From NCBI RefSeq assembly GCF_947492555.1, contig NZ_CANLNE010000001.1, positions 806,001 through 870,000 of the forward strand: 64,000 nucleotides of DNA, written 5' to 3'. Position 1 is the first letter of the stretch. Every line of letters starts with the position of its first letter. Origin of the DNA: an uncultured Roseobacter sp. (GTDB lineage Bacteria; Pseudomonadota; Alphaproteobacteria; Rhodobacterales; Rhodobacteraceae). Both the position numbers and the translations under genes were made by a program. The notes under the pieces are model-generated. The model ran no database searches. It was not told the DNA's origin and worked only from the letters and a program-made list of their open reading frames with translations. Below, in pieces: positions 8,874-18,594 of this stretch.

Positions 8874-10169
8874 ATGAACGCTCCGCACCGCGCCCCCGGA
8901 TTTTTCACCAAGTCGCTGGCCGATAGCGACCCGGAAATCTTCGCCTCGATCACCGATGAGCTGGGCCGACAGCGCGACGAGATCGAGTTGATCGCATCAG
9001 AGAATATCGTTTCTGCCGCCGTGCTCGAAGCACAAGGCAGCATCATGACCAACAAATACGCCGAAGGCTATCCGGGCCGACGCTATTACGGCGGCTGCCA
9101 ATTCGTCGACGTGGCCGAAGAACTGGCGATCGAGAGAGCCTGCAAACTCTTTGACTGCGGGTTTGCCAATGTGCAACCCAACTCCGGCTCGCAGGCTAAC
9201 CAAGGGGTGTTTCAGGCACTGCTGCAGCCGGGCGATACCATCCTCGGCATGTCACTGGACGCGGGTGGTCACCTGACCCACGGCGCGAAACCCAACCAGT
9301 CCGGCAAGTGGTTCAACGCGGTGCAATACGGCGTGCGCAAGGAAGACAACCTGCTGGACTATGAGCAGGTCGAGGCGCTGGCCAAAGAACACCAGCCCAA
9401 GATGATCATCGCCGGTGGATCGGCCATTCCGCGTCAGATCGACTTTGCCCGCATGCGCGAGATTGCCGATATGGTTGGGGCCTATCTACACGTGGACATG
9501 GCGCATTTCGCCGGCCTTGTGGCAGCAGGCGAGCACCCTTCGCCGTTTCCGCACGCGCATGTGGCCACCACGACAACGCACAAGACCCTGCGCGGTCCTC
9601 GGGGTGGCATGATCCTGACCAATGACGAAGCGCTGGCCAAGAAATTTAACTCCGCGATTTTCCCAGGCATCCAGGGCGGTCCGCTCATGCACGTGATTGC
9701 GGGCAAGGCGGTGGCATTCGGTGAAGCGCTGCGCCCCGAATTCAAAGAGTACATCAAACAGGTGGTCGCAAACGCGCAGGCGCTGTCGGATCAGTTGATC
9801 AAAGGCGGGCTTGATACGGTGACCCATGGCACCGACACGCATGTGCTGCTGGTCGACTTGCGCCCCAAAAGTGTGAAAGGCAATGCGACCGAGAAGGCTC
9901 TTGGCCGCGCGCATATCACCTGCAACAAAAACGGCGTGCCCTTTGATCCGGAAAAACCGACGGTGACCTCGGGCATTCGCCTCGGCTCCCCTGCGGGCAC
10001 GACACGCGGCTTTGGCGAGCCGGAGTTCCGCCAGATCGCGGATTGGATCATCGAGGTGGTTGATGGCCTTGCCGTCCATGGCGAAGATGGCAATGCTGCG
10101 GTTGAGGAAAAGGTGAAGGCGGAAGTCGCCGAACTTTGCGCACGCTTCCCGCTCTACCCCAACCTCTAA
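8874..10169 (+). CDS. glyA: Serine hydroxymethyltransferase
   Basis: A 431-residue PLP enzyme interconverting serine and glycine with tetrahydrofolate, the main entry to one-carbon units. The active-site lysine is Lys237 in [22 protein letters not shown] and HVDMAHFAG are also conserved, and the length is normal. The ATG at 8874 is chosen because family proteins begin just before [15 protein letters not shown], while the longer reading frame adds 43 non-family residues. The 219-base upstream gap to nadK shows no riboswitch that I can recognise. The gene is followed by a long inverted repeat rather than a plain terminator. Confidence 0.95.
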   Translation: MNAPHRAPGFFTKSLADSDPEIFASITDELGRQRDEIELIASENIVSAAVLEAQGSIMTNKYAEGYPGRRYYGGCQFVDVAEELAIERACKLFDCGFANVQPNSGSQANQGVFQALLQPGDTILGMSLDAGGHLTHGAKPNQSGKWFNAVQYGVRKEDNLLDYEQVEALAKEHQPKMIIAGGSAIPRQIDFARMREIADMVGAYLHVDMAHFAGLVAAGEHPSPFPHAHVATTTTHKTLRGPRGGMILTNDEALAKKFNSAIFPGIQGGPLMHVIAGKAVAFGEALRPEFKEYIKQVVANAQALSDQLIKGGLDTVTHGTDTHVLLVDLRPKSVKGNATEKALGRAHITCNKNGVPFDPEKPTVTSGIRLGSPAGTTRGFGEPEFRQIADWIIEVVDGLAVHGEDGNAAVEEKVKAEVAELCARFPLYPNL

Positions 10170-10181
10170 GCCCAAGAGCAT

Positions 10182-10275
10182 AGGTGGCCTGAAGCCCACC
10201 TTACCTGCTTTCAGCACCGGTCGCTTTTGAGCGCAATCTTTGTAACAGACAGGTAGGGTGGACTTCAGGCCACCT
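10182..10275. repeat. Long inverted repeat with 26-base arms after glyA
   Basis: Arm one (10182-10207) and arm two (10250-10275) are reverse complements at 24 of 26 positions, separated by 42 bases. Each arm is itself a partial palindrome built on GGTGG and CCACC around CTTCAG or CTGAAG. The pair sits in the 134-base gap between glyA and the cupin gene and could fold into a large cruciform or RNA hairpin. It resembles the REP-like GTGGGCTTCAGCCCAC elements seen in many bacterial genomes (memory, not searched). Confidence 0.75.
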
Positions 10276-10303
10276 TACCCGGGCTCTTTAAAGGAGAAAG
10301 CGG

Positions 10304-10714
10304 ATGCGCATTACCAGAGCAGGTAGCCAAGCCTCGAGCAAAGGCGCCGCGGAATACTTCACCGGTGCCGTACGCATCGATCCGGTGATTGCAACCGATC
10401 CGCCTGCCCGGCTGACAGGCAACCATGTCACTTTCGAACCCGGTGCACGCACGGCATGGCACACGCATCCGCTTGGTCAGACACTGGTGATTACGTCAGG
10501 CCTGGGACGTGCGCAGATCCAGGGGGGTCCGATACAAACCTTGCGCCCCGGCGACGTGGTCTGGTTTTCACCAGACGAGAAACACTGGCATGGTGCTGCC
10601 CCCGAAACAGCTATGACACATCTGGCATTTCAGGAAGCTCTGGACGGGAAAGCTGTCGTCTGGCTCGAACAGGTCAGCGACGAAGACTACGCGCAACCAC
10701 CGGCCGAGGGCTGA
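10304..10714 (+). CDS. Cupin protein resembling manganese (R)-hydroxynitrile lyase
   Basis: A 136-residue single-domain cupin. The metal ligands fall at His53, His55, Gln59 and His94 ([11 protein letters not shown] and EKHWHGA), the same residues and numbering I recall for the Mn-dependent hydroxynitrile lyase of Granulicella tundricola, and the flanks [13 protein letters not shown] and [18 protein letters not shown] match that family closely. The physiological reaction of such cupins is unknown; lyase activity on cyanohydrins was found in vitro. A strong AAAGGAGAAAG ribosome site precedes the ATG. It stands between an inverted repeat and an unrelated exported protein, so context says little. 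Confidence 0.85.
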   Translation: MRITRAGSQASSKGAAEYFTGAVRIDPVIATDPPARLTGNHVTFEPGARTAWHTHPLGQTLVITSGLGRAQIQGGPIQTLRPGDVVWFSPDEKHWHGAAPETAMTHLAFQEALDGKAVVWLEQVSDEDYAQPPAEG

Positions 10715-10779
10715 AAAGCCCGCGACGGAAATCGGCACGTTCTCCGTATCACTCCTGTCCAACAGATAGGAGAACCCTC

Positions 10780-11538
10780 ATGCGCTCCCCATGGCCCGCT
10801 CCTCTTGCCCTGACAGCGGCGATTGTCTTTCTGGGCATCCTGGCCTCCACCACGTCCGCGCGGGTGGAGATGGAAACGTCGGAAGACAAACGCTGTGTTC
10901 AAACCGATAGCCTGCCGGACCATACCACAGGGACCTTTCCCAACAGCGGCAATCCCAACCGTATCAAGGCCCAGTCGATCAGCTTCTGCGTGACCACCAA
11001 GCCCGAGCGCGGCATACGCGCTCAACCCGTACGCGTCACAGGCATTGCCGAAAACGGTGTGATCATTCGGCCAGGAACCGCAGACTACTACGATGCCAGC
11101 AGCCCGCGGGGCCATTCCCGGGACCGCAGTTCCGGGTGGAACCTCGACGGGATTGGCGCGCGAGACCTGTTGGGTCTGGATGACCAAAACGCCCATGTGG
11201 GTCCGCGCGGAACCTACCACTATCACGGCGTCGCCCCTGCCCTCGTCAGCGCCAGCGAAGACACACGGATCGGCTGGGCTGCGGATGGGTTTGAAATCCA
11301 CTACCTCGGGGATCAGGGACGCTCCAGCTATCTGCTGTTGCCCGGTGCACGCGAAACGGCGCCCGGTGGCGCGCATGATGGCACCTATAACGAGGACTGG
11401 ACCTACATCGCCGGCGCCGGCAACCTTGATGAGTGTAACGGCGGCATGATCGATGGCCGCTACGTCTACGTCGCCACGGACACCTATCCCTTCTTTCCCC
11501 GGTGCCTCTATGGGACGGAGATCACCCGGATCAGATAG
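10780..11538 (+). CDS. Exported YHYH-domain protein
   Basis: A 252-residue exported protein with an N-terminal signal (about 1-28, ending STTSA). The family signature GTYHYHG lies at 144-150, after a region (NLDGIGARDLLGLDDQNAHV) typical of YHYH-domain proteins. The AGGAGA ribosome site before the ATG at 10780 decides this start; the longer open frame runs back through the cupin gene and is not credible. YHYH proteins are widespread in marine bacteria and their function is not established. The His-rich motif and cysteines (Cys39, Cys70 and two near the C-terminus) suggest a metal-holding or disulfide-bonded periplasmic protein. Confidence 0.85.
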   Translation: MRSPWPAPLALTAAIVFLGILASTTSARVEMETSEDKRCVQTDSLPDHTTGTFPNSGNPNRIKAQSISFCVTTKPERGIRAQPVRVTGIAENGVIIRPGTADYYDASSPRGHSRDRSSGWNLDGIGARDLLGLDDQNAHVGPRGTYHYHGVAPALVSASEDTRIGWAADGFEIHYLGDQGRSSYLLLPGARETAPGGAHDGTYNEDWTYIAGAGNLDECNGGMIDGRYVYVATDTYPFFPRCLYGTEITRIR

Positions 11539-11896
11539 CGCCGCGCAGGCGCCCAATGACCACAAGACCCGTGAACAACAGGATCAGATTGAAGGCAATC
11601 GCAGCCAGAATCGACAGGATGCGGCCACGTCGGGCCTCGGCCCGGTCGATACCTGCCAAATGCGCCAAAACGTCCGAAAAGGCCTGCACGACCCGATCAT
11701 CGCCCAACTGCCGCAAAAGCCGTGGATTGCCGCGCAGGGCATCCGCCTCTGCCACCAGCTGCGCCTGAGCCCGAAGGCGACGCGGCAGCCTGCGTCCCGC
11801 GCGCTTTACCTGCTGCGCCAACGACCTGCCCTTCACGCCAAGTCGCCGCTCCAGCGCACTGCTCAATGCCTCGGATTTTGCCTCGATATCGATCAT
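11531..11896 (-). CDS. Hypothetical protein with one C-terminal membrane helix
   Basis: A 121-residue basic protein I do not recognise. The first 90 residues are helical and rich in Arg/Ala/Leu, and residues about 94-114 (ILSILAAIAFNLILLFTGLVVIG) form one transmembrane helix with a short basic tail, suggesting a tail-anchored protein facing the cytoplasm. It overlaps the 3' end of the convergent YHYH gene by eight bases and lies divergently upstream of the esterase gene. The start is the only ATG giving a sensible length. No function can be proposed. Confidence 0.6.
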   Translation of the reverse strand: MIDIEAKSEALSSALERRLGVKGRSLAQQVKRAGRRLPRRLRAQAQLVAEADALRGNPRLLRQLGDDRVVQAFSDVLAHLAGIDRAEARRGRILSILAAIAFNLILLFTGLVVIGRLRGAI

Positions 11897-11974
11897 GACC
11901 GGACCCTAATCAGCTGCGGGCACGCCGCGCAATAGCACTGGCACCACATCCGCAAATCCGCTAGCCCTTGCCTC

Positions 11975-12733
11975 ATGCTCAACTATTCCGAATTCGGTGC
12001 CGCTGACGCACCTGCTGCCCTCATCGTGCATGGTCTCTACGGTTCTGGCCGCAACTGGGGTGTCATCGCCAAGCGCCTCAGCAATGATCTGCGCGTCATC
12101 ACCGTGGACCTGCGCAATCACGGTCACAGCGACTGGATGGAAACGCACAGCTACCCGGACATGGCGCAGGATCTTGCCGAATTGATTAGGCACATCGGGG
12201 GCCCCTGCCACGTTGTCGGCCATTCCATGGGGGGCAAGGCGTCCATGGTCCTGGCGGTGGAAAACCCCGAGCTGGTTGATCGCCTGATCATCGCCGACAT
12301 CGCGCCGGTCGCCTATACACACAGCCAGATAGAGTTCATCGAAGCGATGCGCCGGGTCGACCTGAGCACCGTGTCCCGCCGTTCGGAAGCAGAGGCGCAA
12401 TTGGCCGACTTAGGTGTCGAGCCCGCATTGCAGAGCTTTTTCACCCAATCCCTTGATCTGACAGAAAAACGCTGGCGGTTGAACCTCGATGTACTGGCAC
12501 GGGAAATGGACAAAATCATGGGTTTTCCGGACCTTGATGGGGCTTTTGACGGTCGGACATTGTTTCTCTCAGGCGCGGCCTCTGACTATGTCACGCCAGA
12601 TCACCGCCCCAAGATCAAATCGCTCTTTCCCAAAGCACGTTTTGCAAAACTGCCGGGTGCTGGCCACTGGCTGCACGCGGACAAGCCACGAGAGTTCGAA
12701 GCCTCCGTGCATGCGTTCCTGCATCATCCGTAA
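11975..12733 (+). CDS. Alpha/beta hydrolase, YbfF-type esterase
   Basis: A 252-residue cytoplasmic alpha/beta hydrolase. The nucleophile elbow is GHSMGG with Ser84, the oxyanion strand is IVHGLYGSGRNW, the DLRNHGHS motif follows strand four, and the catalytic His is in GAGHWLH near the C-terminus. This set is characteristic of the YbfF/ABHD11-like esterase family, which acts on short-chain and acyl-CoA or palmitoyl esters in vitro. The gene is alone on its strand. Start at 11975 fits family starts (LNYSEFG); no strong ribosome site is seen. Confidence 0.85.
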   Translation: MLNYSEFGAADAPAALIVHGLYGSGRNWGVIAKRLSNDLRVITVDLRNHGHSDWMETHSYPDMAQDLAELIRHIGGPCHVVGHSMGGKASMVLAVENPELVDRLIIADIAPVAYTHSQIEFIEAMRRVDLSTVSRRSEAEAQLADLGVEPALQSFFTQSLDLTEKRWRLNLDVLAREMDKIMGFPDLDGAFDGRTLFLSGAASDYVTPDHRPKIKSLFPKARFAKLPGAGHWLHADKPREFEASVHAFLHHP

Positions 12734-12921
12734 AGGGAGCCGCCGTGTTGCCCATCCCACAACAATGTGCCTTCTGCGTAACGATTGTCCCAAAACACCC
12801 GCTACAGGAACACTTTTTAAGCGCAAAACCACCGTATTCCTTGCGTTTTCCGCCACTTTTTGCATTACTACTCATCGGTTGAATCGGTATGGCTTCAGTC
12901 CGTAGGTAAAGGTACGTAACC

Positions 12922-13512
12922 ATGAGAAACATTTTCACGTTCTTTCTGTCAGCTGGACTTGGCTTGACAGCTGCCGTGGGCGCTACATCTCTCAACAATT
13001 CAAGCTTCTCTGCTGCTGAGGGCGCCAACAGTGCGCGGGTCGCAGGTGTTCAATTTGACGCGCAAAGCGCGCCTTTCTCGGCGGGCGGCGGCGCGATGGA
13101 GAATGGTGTTCAGCCAACCTCTGATTCGACTATCTCTTTTTTCAGAACCCAATCGCTCGACACGCCCGTCGAGATTGCGGCTCTGAATCTAGACACTGAT
13201 TCCTTCGAACCCGATCTTCTGGAAGAAACTGCGGAAGAACCTCAGATTGTCCAAGAGCTTCTGGAAGTCGTTGAGAAAAAGGATGCGTACACTCCAGCGA
13301 GTTTCTCAGGAAGCCCGTTCAACTTGTTGCGCACAGGGTCGGGAGGATCAGGTTCAGCAGGCTCAGGTGGCGGTAGCGGCACACCCGCAAGCACATCGCC
13401 CAGTACTCTTGAGCGAGAGTCGGTAGCGGTTGTTCCCTTGCCAGCATCTGCGCTTCTTTTTGGGTCCGCTTTCCTCGGGTTTAGGATTATGCGGCGCAGA
13501 AAAAAAGCTTGA
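12922..13512 (+). CDS. VPLPA-CTERM exosortase-sorted exported protein
   Basis: A 196-residue protein with a signal peptide (about 1-22), a low-complexity acidic middle (EPDLLEETAEEP), a Gly/Ser linker (TGSGGSGSAGSGGGSG) and a C-terminal sorting tail: VPLPA at 171-175, a hydrophobic helix, then the basic cluster MRRRKKA. This tripartite tail is the VPLPA-CTERM signal recognised by exosortase XrtD, so the protein should be cleaved and attached or released at the outer surface. No exosortase gene is in the window. The body has no recognised domain. Followed by a strong terminator, so it is monocistronic. Confidence 0.85.
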   Translation: MRNIFTFFLSAGLGLTAAVGATSLNNSSFSAAEGANSARVAGVQFDAQSAPFSAGGGAMENGVQPTSDSTISFFRTQSLDTPVEIAALNLDTDSFEPDLLEETAEEPQIVQELLEVVEKKDAYTPASFSGSPFNLLRTGSGGSGSAGSGGGSGTPASTSPSTLERESVAVVPLPASALLFGSAFLGFRIMRRRKKA

Positions 13513-13534
13513 AGCAGATCTGGATAACCACGTC

Positions 13535-13565
13535 AAAGGCGACCTCCCGGGGCCGCCTTTTTTGT
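13535..13565 (+). terminator. Rho-independent terminator after the VPLPA-CTERM gene
   Basis: AAAGGCGACC pairs with GGCCGCCTTT around a short CCCGG loop, and the right arm ends in a seven-T run. It lies 22 bases after the stop codon and isolates this gene from carB. Confidence 0.85.
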
Positions 13566-13693
13566 ATCTGAGGGCATGCTCTGCCAATTCCTGACGCTTG
13601 GCGGCAATCGCCCCTTGCGCACGGCCCCTTGATGCCTATAACGCAGGACAATTTGGGCACATCGGCGTGCCCATCTGCCCCGGGGATCGCACC

Positions 13694-16600
13694 ATGCCAA
13701 AAAGAACCGATATCAAATCGATCATGATCATTGGGGCGGGGCCCATTGTGATCGGTCAGGCGTGCGAATTCGACTACTCGGGCGCGCAAGCCTGCAAGGC
13801 GCTAAAGGAGGAAGGCTACCGGGTCATCCTTGTGAATTCCAACCCCGCGACGATCATGACCGACCCCGGGCTGGCGGACGCCACCTACATCGAGCCCATC
13901 ACGCCCGAGATGGTGGCCAAGATCATCGAAAAGGAACGCCCCGACGCGTTGCTGCCCACCATGGGCGGGCAAACCGGGCTCAACACTTCCCTGGCCCTCG
14001 AAGAGATGGGTGTGCTCGACAAATTCAACGTAGAGATGATCGGGGCCAAGCGCGACGCCATCGAGATGGCCGAAGACCGTAAGCTCTTCCGCGAAGCGAT
14101 GGACCGGTTGGGCATTGAAAACCCCAAGGCGGCGATTGTCACCGCCCCCAAGGACGCGAACGGCAAGAAAGACCTCGCCGAGGGTGTGCGTCTGGCGCTG
14201 GACACGCTGGAAGAGGTCGGCCTGCCCGCGATCATCCGCCCTGCCTTCACGATGGGCGGTACGGGTGGTGGTGTGGCCTACAATCGCGACGACTACGAGG
14301 CGATCTGCCGTTCGGGCATGGACGCGAGCCCCGTCGGTCAAATTCTCGTTGATGAGTCTCTGCTCGGCTGGAAGGAGTTCGAGATGGAGGTGGTGCGCGA
14401 CACTGCCGACAACGCCATCATCGTCTGCTCCATCGAAAACGTCGATCCGATGGGCGTGCATACGGGCGACTCGATCACCGTGGCGCCCGCGCTGACGCTG
14501 ACCGACAAGGAATACCAGATCATGCGCAACCACTCGATTGCGGTGTTGCGCGAGATCGGGGTGGAGACGGGTGGCTCCAACGTGCAATGGGCGGTGAACC
14601 CAGACGACGGCCGTATGGTGGTGATCGAGATGAACCCGCGCGTATCGCGCTCCTCGGCGCTGGCCTCCAAGGCCACGGGCTTTCCCATCGCCAAGATCGC
14701 CGCCAAGCTGGCGGTCGGCTTCACGCTGGACGAGCTCGACAATGACATCACCAAGGTCACGCCTGCGAGTTTTGAGCCCACCATCGACTATGTGGTCACC
14801 AAGATCCCCAAATTCGCCTTCGAGAAATTCCCCGGCGCCACACCCGATCTGACGACAGCAATGAAATCGGTGGGCGAGGCCATGTCCATCGGGCGCACCA
14901 TCCACGAATCCATGCAGAAGGCACTGGCCAGCATGGAAGAGGGTCTGACCGGCTTCAACGAGATCGACATTCCGGGTGTCGATGCCGCCGTTTCGGCGGA
15001 CGCGCCCCAGAACAAAGCCGCCATCGTCAAGGCGATCAGCCAGCAAACGCCCGACCGGCTGCGCACCATCGCCCAGGCCATGCGCCACGGCATGAGCGAC
15101 GACGAGATCCACGCTGTGACCATGTTCGACCCGTGGTTCCTCGCCCGTATCCGCGAGATCATTCAGGCCGAAGCCGAAGTGCATATGAACGGCCTGCCCC
15201 GCGACGCCACGGCCCTGCGCAGGCTTAAGATGATGGGCTTCACCGACGCCCGCCTTGCCGAGTTGACCGGCCAGCAGGAAGCCGACGTCCGCCGTGCCCG
15301 CCATGCAGAAGGCGTCACGGCCGTTTTCAAACGCATCGATACCTGTGCGGCGGAATTCGAAGCGCAGACGCCCTACATGTATTCGACCTACGAATCCCCC
15401 GTCTTTGACGAGGTGGAGTGCGAAGCGCGCCCCTCGGATCGCAAGAAGGTGGTGATCCTCGGCGGCGGCCCCAACCGGATCGGGCAAGGCATCGAGTTCG
15501 ACTATTGCTGCTGCCACGCCTGCTATGCACTCACCGATGCGGGCTATGAGACCATCATGGTCAACTGCAACCCCGAGACGGTCAGCACCGATTATGACAC
15601 CTCCGACCGGCTGTATTTCGAACCGCTCACCTTCGAGCATGTGATGGAAATCCTGCGCGTCGAGCAGGAAAACGGCACGCTGCATGGCGTCATCGTGCAA
15701 TTCGGCGGCCAGACGCCATTGAAGATCGCGCAGGCGCTGCACGCCGAGGGCATCCCGATCCTCGGCACCACGCCTGATGCCATTGATCTGGCCGAAGACC
15801 GCGAACGCTTCCAGCAGCTCGTCCAGCAACTGGGCCTCAAACAACCGAAAAACGGCATCGCCCACTCCGACGCGGAAGCCCTTGAGATCGCAGAGGATAT
15901 TGGCTTCCCACTGGTGATCCGTCCGTCCTACGTGCTGGGTGGCCGCGCGATGGAAATCGTGCGCGATCAGGCCAGCCTCGAACGCTACATCACCTCTGCT
16001 GTGGTTGTTTCCGGCGACAGCCCGGTGCTGCTCGACAGTTACCTCTCCGGTGCTGTGGAGCTCGATGTGGACGCGCTCTGTGACGGCACCGACGTGCATG
16101 TGGCTGGCATCATGCAGCACATCGAAGAGGCCGGCGTGCACTCAGGGGATTCAGCCTGCTCCCTACCGCCCTACTCCCTGCCGCGCGAGATCATCACGCA
16201 GATCGAATCCCAGACCCACGCGCTGGCCCGCGCCCTTAATGTGGTTGGCCTGATGAACATCCAGTTCGCCATCAAGGATGATGAAATCTACCTCATCGAG
16301 GTCAACCCCCGCGCCTCGCGCACCGTGCCCTTTGTGGCCAAAGCGACCGATAGCGCCATCGCCTCCATCGCCGCGCGCATCATGGCGGGCGAGCCGCTCA
16401 GCACCTTCCCGCAGCGCCCACCCTATGACGCCGACGCTGCCTATGAGGCGACGCTGCCCCTGGGCGATCCGATGACGCTGGCCGATCCCAACATGCCGTG
16501 GTTCTCTGTGAAAGAGGCCGTGCTGCCCTTCGCACGCTTCCCGGGGGTCGATACGCTGCTGGGACCGGAAATGCGCTCCACTGGCGAGGTCATGGGCTGG

Positions 16601-17053
16601 GACCGCGATTTCCCCCGCGCTTTCCTGAAGGCACAGATGGGAGCGGGTACGATCCTGCCATCCGAGGGTTGCGCCTTCCTGTCTATCAAGGACATGGACA
16701 AAACCGACGACATGCTGGAAGCCGCACGCATCCTGCTGGACCAGGGCTTTACCCTGGTCGCCACGCGTGGCACCGCCAAATGGCTCGCCGATCACGATCT
16801 GGTCTGTGGCGTGGTCAACAAGGTCTATGAGGGCCGCCCCGACGTAACCGACATGATGAAGGACGAGGCGATCCATCTTGTCATGAACACCACCGAAGGC
16901 ACACAGGCAGTGGAGGACAGCAAATCCATTCGCTCCATCGCCCTCTACGACAAAATCCCCTATTTTACCACTGCGGCGGGCAGCTATGCTGCGGCACTCG
17001 CGATCCGTGCGCAGGCCGATGGGGATGTGGGCGTCAAGGCTTTGCAGGCGTGA
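13694..17053 (+). CDS. carB: Carbamoyl-phosphate synthase large subunit
   Basis: The 1119-residue synthetase subunit that makes carbamoyl phosphate from glutamine-derived ammonia, bicarbonate and two ATP, feeding pyrimidines and arginine. It shows two homologous ATP-grasp halves (about 1-400 and 565-950; [14 protein letters not shown] in the first, [14 protein letters not shown] in the second), a middle oligomerisation domain, and a C-terminal MGS-like allosteric domain. The ATG at 13694 ([22 protein letters not shown]) is the family start; the frame extends 32 codons further back without similarity. The small subunit carA is not in the window. Long antisense open frames across this gene are shadows. 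Confidence 0.97.
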   Translation: MPKRTDIKSIMIIGAGPIVIGQACEFDYSGAQACKALKEEGYRVILVNSNPATIMTDPGLADATYIEPITPEMVAKIIEKERPDALLPTMGGQTGLNTSLALEEMGVLDKFNVEMIGAKRDAIEMAEDRKLFREAMDRLGIENPKAAIVTAPKDANGKKDLAEGVRLALDTLEEVGLPAIIRPAFTMGGTGGGVAYNRDDYEAICRSGMDASPVGQILVDESLLGWKEFEMEVVRDTADNAIIVCSIENVDPMGVHTGDSITVAPALTLTDKEYQIMRNHSIAVLREIGVETGGSNVQWAVNPDDGRMVVIEMNPRVSRSSALASKATGFPIAKIAAKLAVGFTLDELDNDITKVTPASFEPTIDYVVTKIPKFAFEKFPGATPDLTTAMKSVGEAMSIGRTIHESMQKALASMEEGLTGFNEIDIPGVDAAVSADAPQNKAAIVKAISQQTPDRLRTIAQAMRHGMSDDEIHAVTMFDPWFLARIREIIQAEAEVHMNGLPRDATALRRLKMMGFTDARLAELTGQQEADVRRARHAEGVTAVFKRIDTCAAEFEAQTPYMYSTYESPVFDEVECEARPSDRKKVVILGGGPNRIGQGIEFDYCCCHACYALTDAGYETIMVNCNPETVSTDYDTSDRLYFEPLTFEHVMEILRVEQENGTLHGVIVQFGGQTPLKIAQALHAEGIPILGTTPDAIDLAEDRERFQQLVQQLGLKQPKNGIAHSDAEALEIAEDIGFPLVIRPSYVLGGRAMEIVRDQASLERYITSAVVVSGDSPVLLDSYLSGAVELDVDALCDGTDVHVAGIMQHIEEAGVHSGDSACSLPPYSLPREIITQIESQTHALARALNVVGLMNIQFAIKDDEIYLIEVNPRASRTVPFVAKATDSAIASIAARIMAGEPLSTFPQRPPYDADAAYEATLPLGDPMTLADPNMPWFSVKEAVLPFARFPGVDTLLGPEMRSTGEVMGWDRDFPRAFLKAQMGAGTILPSEGCAFLSIKDMDKTDDMLEAARILLDQGFTLVATRGTAKWLADHDLVCGVVNKVYEGRPDVTDMMKDEAIHLVMNTTEGTQAVEDSKSIRSIALYDKIPYFTTAAGSYAAALAIRAQADGDVGVKALQA

Positions 17054-17329
17054 GACATCGGGCAAACGCAATTTGACGAGCCGGTTGGCGGGTGAGTTTA
17101 AGCCAACAGGTGCCTATTCCGTCTGGCGATGGTTTCATTCCAATGGCATGCACAAGAGCTGCAGAGTATACGATGCACGTAGCATCGTTCATGCTCTGAA
17201 AGTGCAAACAGGATGAAATTCAAGGGTGTCGTTTTCAGGCTACCGACAGCTTGAGACGATCCGCCGTTCAACCACGCTGACACGGCGCGGACTTACCAGA
17301 ACTAGCAGGCGGCATCCCTGCAAGTCTGC
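17054..17329. other. Gene-free gap after carB with one hairpin
   Basis: About 276 bases hold no convincing gene. One perfect hairpin is visible: ACGATGC (17170-17176), loop ACGTA, GCATCGT (17182-17188). It lacks a T-run, so it is a weak terminator at best. Base composition is less G+C-rich than in carB. Confidence 0.5.
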
Positions 17330-17704
17330 CTACTCCGCGTCGACCCGTTCCACGTCGCCTGCAGACATTAAACAATGCGCAGCCTGAATGACCTGAGCTT
17401 GCGTAAATGGGCGGTTCAAATGCTGCCAGTGCGGAAAATATGAGGTTTCACCCAGATCCAGCGTAATAACTGCTCGCTGTTCAATCCACGAAAGGTCTTC
17501 GCTGTCCAAGTCGAGGACGCCACCACGCGCTGCAACAAACACCAATGCGGGGTCGAATGTTTCATCCGGCACCTCACGTGCTTGCCGCACTGTCTCGAAA
17601 GTTCTGCAGACACATCCTGCCTGCCAGAACGCAAAAATCCCCGCGACATCTTGAGATATGAGGGGATCGGATACGACGATCGCGACGAAAAGAGTTTGTT
17701 CCAA
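17330..17704 (-). CDS. Receiver-like protein lacking the phospho-acceptor (pseudo-receiver)
   Basis: A 124-residue protein not clearly in a named family, but its pattern follows a CheY-type receiver: a first strand LFVAIVVSDP, a helix, CVCRTFETVRQA, a third strand PALVFVAARGG, a fourth strand AVITLDL, and QHLNRPFTQAQVIQAA at the end, which mirrors the usual KPF and last helix. The acidic pocket and acceptor Asp are absent (Ala58/Ala59 region) and the Lys is Arg98. The start is TTG at 17704, supported by a GGAG site nine bases upstream. It is divergent from a Crp/Fnr gene with an 85-base shared promoter region, suggesting linked regulation. Confidence 0.55.
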   Translation of the reverse strand: MEQTLFVAIVVSDPLISQDVAGIFAFWQAGCVCRTFETVRQAREVPDETFDPALVFVAARGGVLDLDSEDLSWIEQRAVITLDLGETSYFPHWQHLNRPFTQAQVIQAAHCLMSAGDVERVDAE

Positions 17705-17789
17705 AGAGATATTCTCCGATTTCGGCCACTATTATGGAACCCTTTCGGCATCGTCGCATTAAACTATGACATAGTAAGGAGCATTACCT

Positions 17790-18518
17790 ATGGTCACCCA
17801 CTGCGCATCATGTCCGCTGCAAAAGCATTCCTTCTTTCAGGACATGACACAGGATGAAGTGGACAAGACGCAGCGGTTCAAATCCGGTGAGCTGTCGGTG
17901 GACCCTGGAACGCCCATTCTGATGGAAGGCAGCAATGCGCCACAGCTTTACACGGCCCTGCGGGGCATGGGGTTACGGTACAAGACACTTCCCGACGGCA
18001 ACCGGCAGGTCATAAATCTGATCTTCCCGGGCGATTTCATCGGCCTGCAAGCGGGCGTGCTGGGAGAAATGGGCCATTCGGTGGAAGCCACGACACATAT
18101 GACGTTCTGTGTCTTCGACAGAGGCGATTTTTTCGACTTTTTCCGGAACTCCACTGCGCGGGCGTTTGACATCACCTGGCTTGCCGCGACAGAAGAGCAC
18201 TTTCTGGGTGACACGCTGACAACGCTTGGACAACGCGACGCCATCTCGGCAATTGCCTGGGCTTTCGTTCGGATTTTTCAACGAGCCGATGCCTTGGGCA
18301 TGGTGCAGAATGGCACGATGCCCTTTCCGTACAAACAGCAGGACATAGCGGATGCCATGGGTTTGTCGCTGGTCCACACCAACAAGACCCTCGCCCGGTT
18401 GCGCGAACGTCAGCTCGCTGTCTGGGATGACGGACAGTTAAAAATCCACGACGTGGCAGAATTGGCCGCAGTTGCCGAGATGGAACTTGAACCGGTCAAA
18501 TCTCGCCCGCTGATCTGA
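17790..18518 (+). CDS. Crp/Fnr-family transcription regulator
   Basis: A 242-residue regulator with a cyclic-nucleotide-binding-type beta-roll (about 15-130), a dimer helix and a C-terminal winged helix (YKQQDIADAMGLSLVHTNKTLARLRE near 180-205). An N-terminal HCASCPL motif gives Cys5 and Cys8, and there is Cys107, but the third N-terminal ligand expected in oxygen-sensing FNR is Ser14, so a full [4Fe-4S] site is doubtful. The recognition helix is of the VHxNKTL type rather than FNR's ETISR. TAAGGAG precedes the start. The effector is unknown. Divergent from the receiver-like protein. Confidence 0.9.
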   Translation: MVTHCASCPLQKHSFFQDMTQDEVDKTQRFKSGELSVDPGTPILMEGSNAPQLYTALRGMGLRYKTLPDGNRQVINLIFPGDFIGLQAGVLGEMGHSVEATTHMTFCVFDRGDFFDFFRNSTARAFDITWLAATEEHFLGDTLTTLGQRDAISAIAWAFVRIFQRADALGMVQNGTMPFPYKQQDIADAMGLSLVHTNKTLARLRERQLAVWDDGQLKIHDVAELAAVAEMELEPVKSRPLI

Positions 18519-18594
18519 TGCCCCGGCGTGGCGGTCGCCAATCAGGTCGGGACATGCCATGATGCAGAAACCATACCCATCCGGAGGTTTTCAA

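Noticed and set aside
13802-16141. Very long open frame antisense to carB
   Set aside because: It follows from the codon bias of a G+C-rich gene on the other strand and shows no domain or ribosome site.
17790-18518. Calling the Crp/Fnr gene fnrL
   Set aside because: One of the expected cluster cysteines is Ser14 and the recognition helix is not FNR-like.
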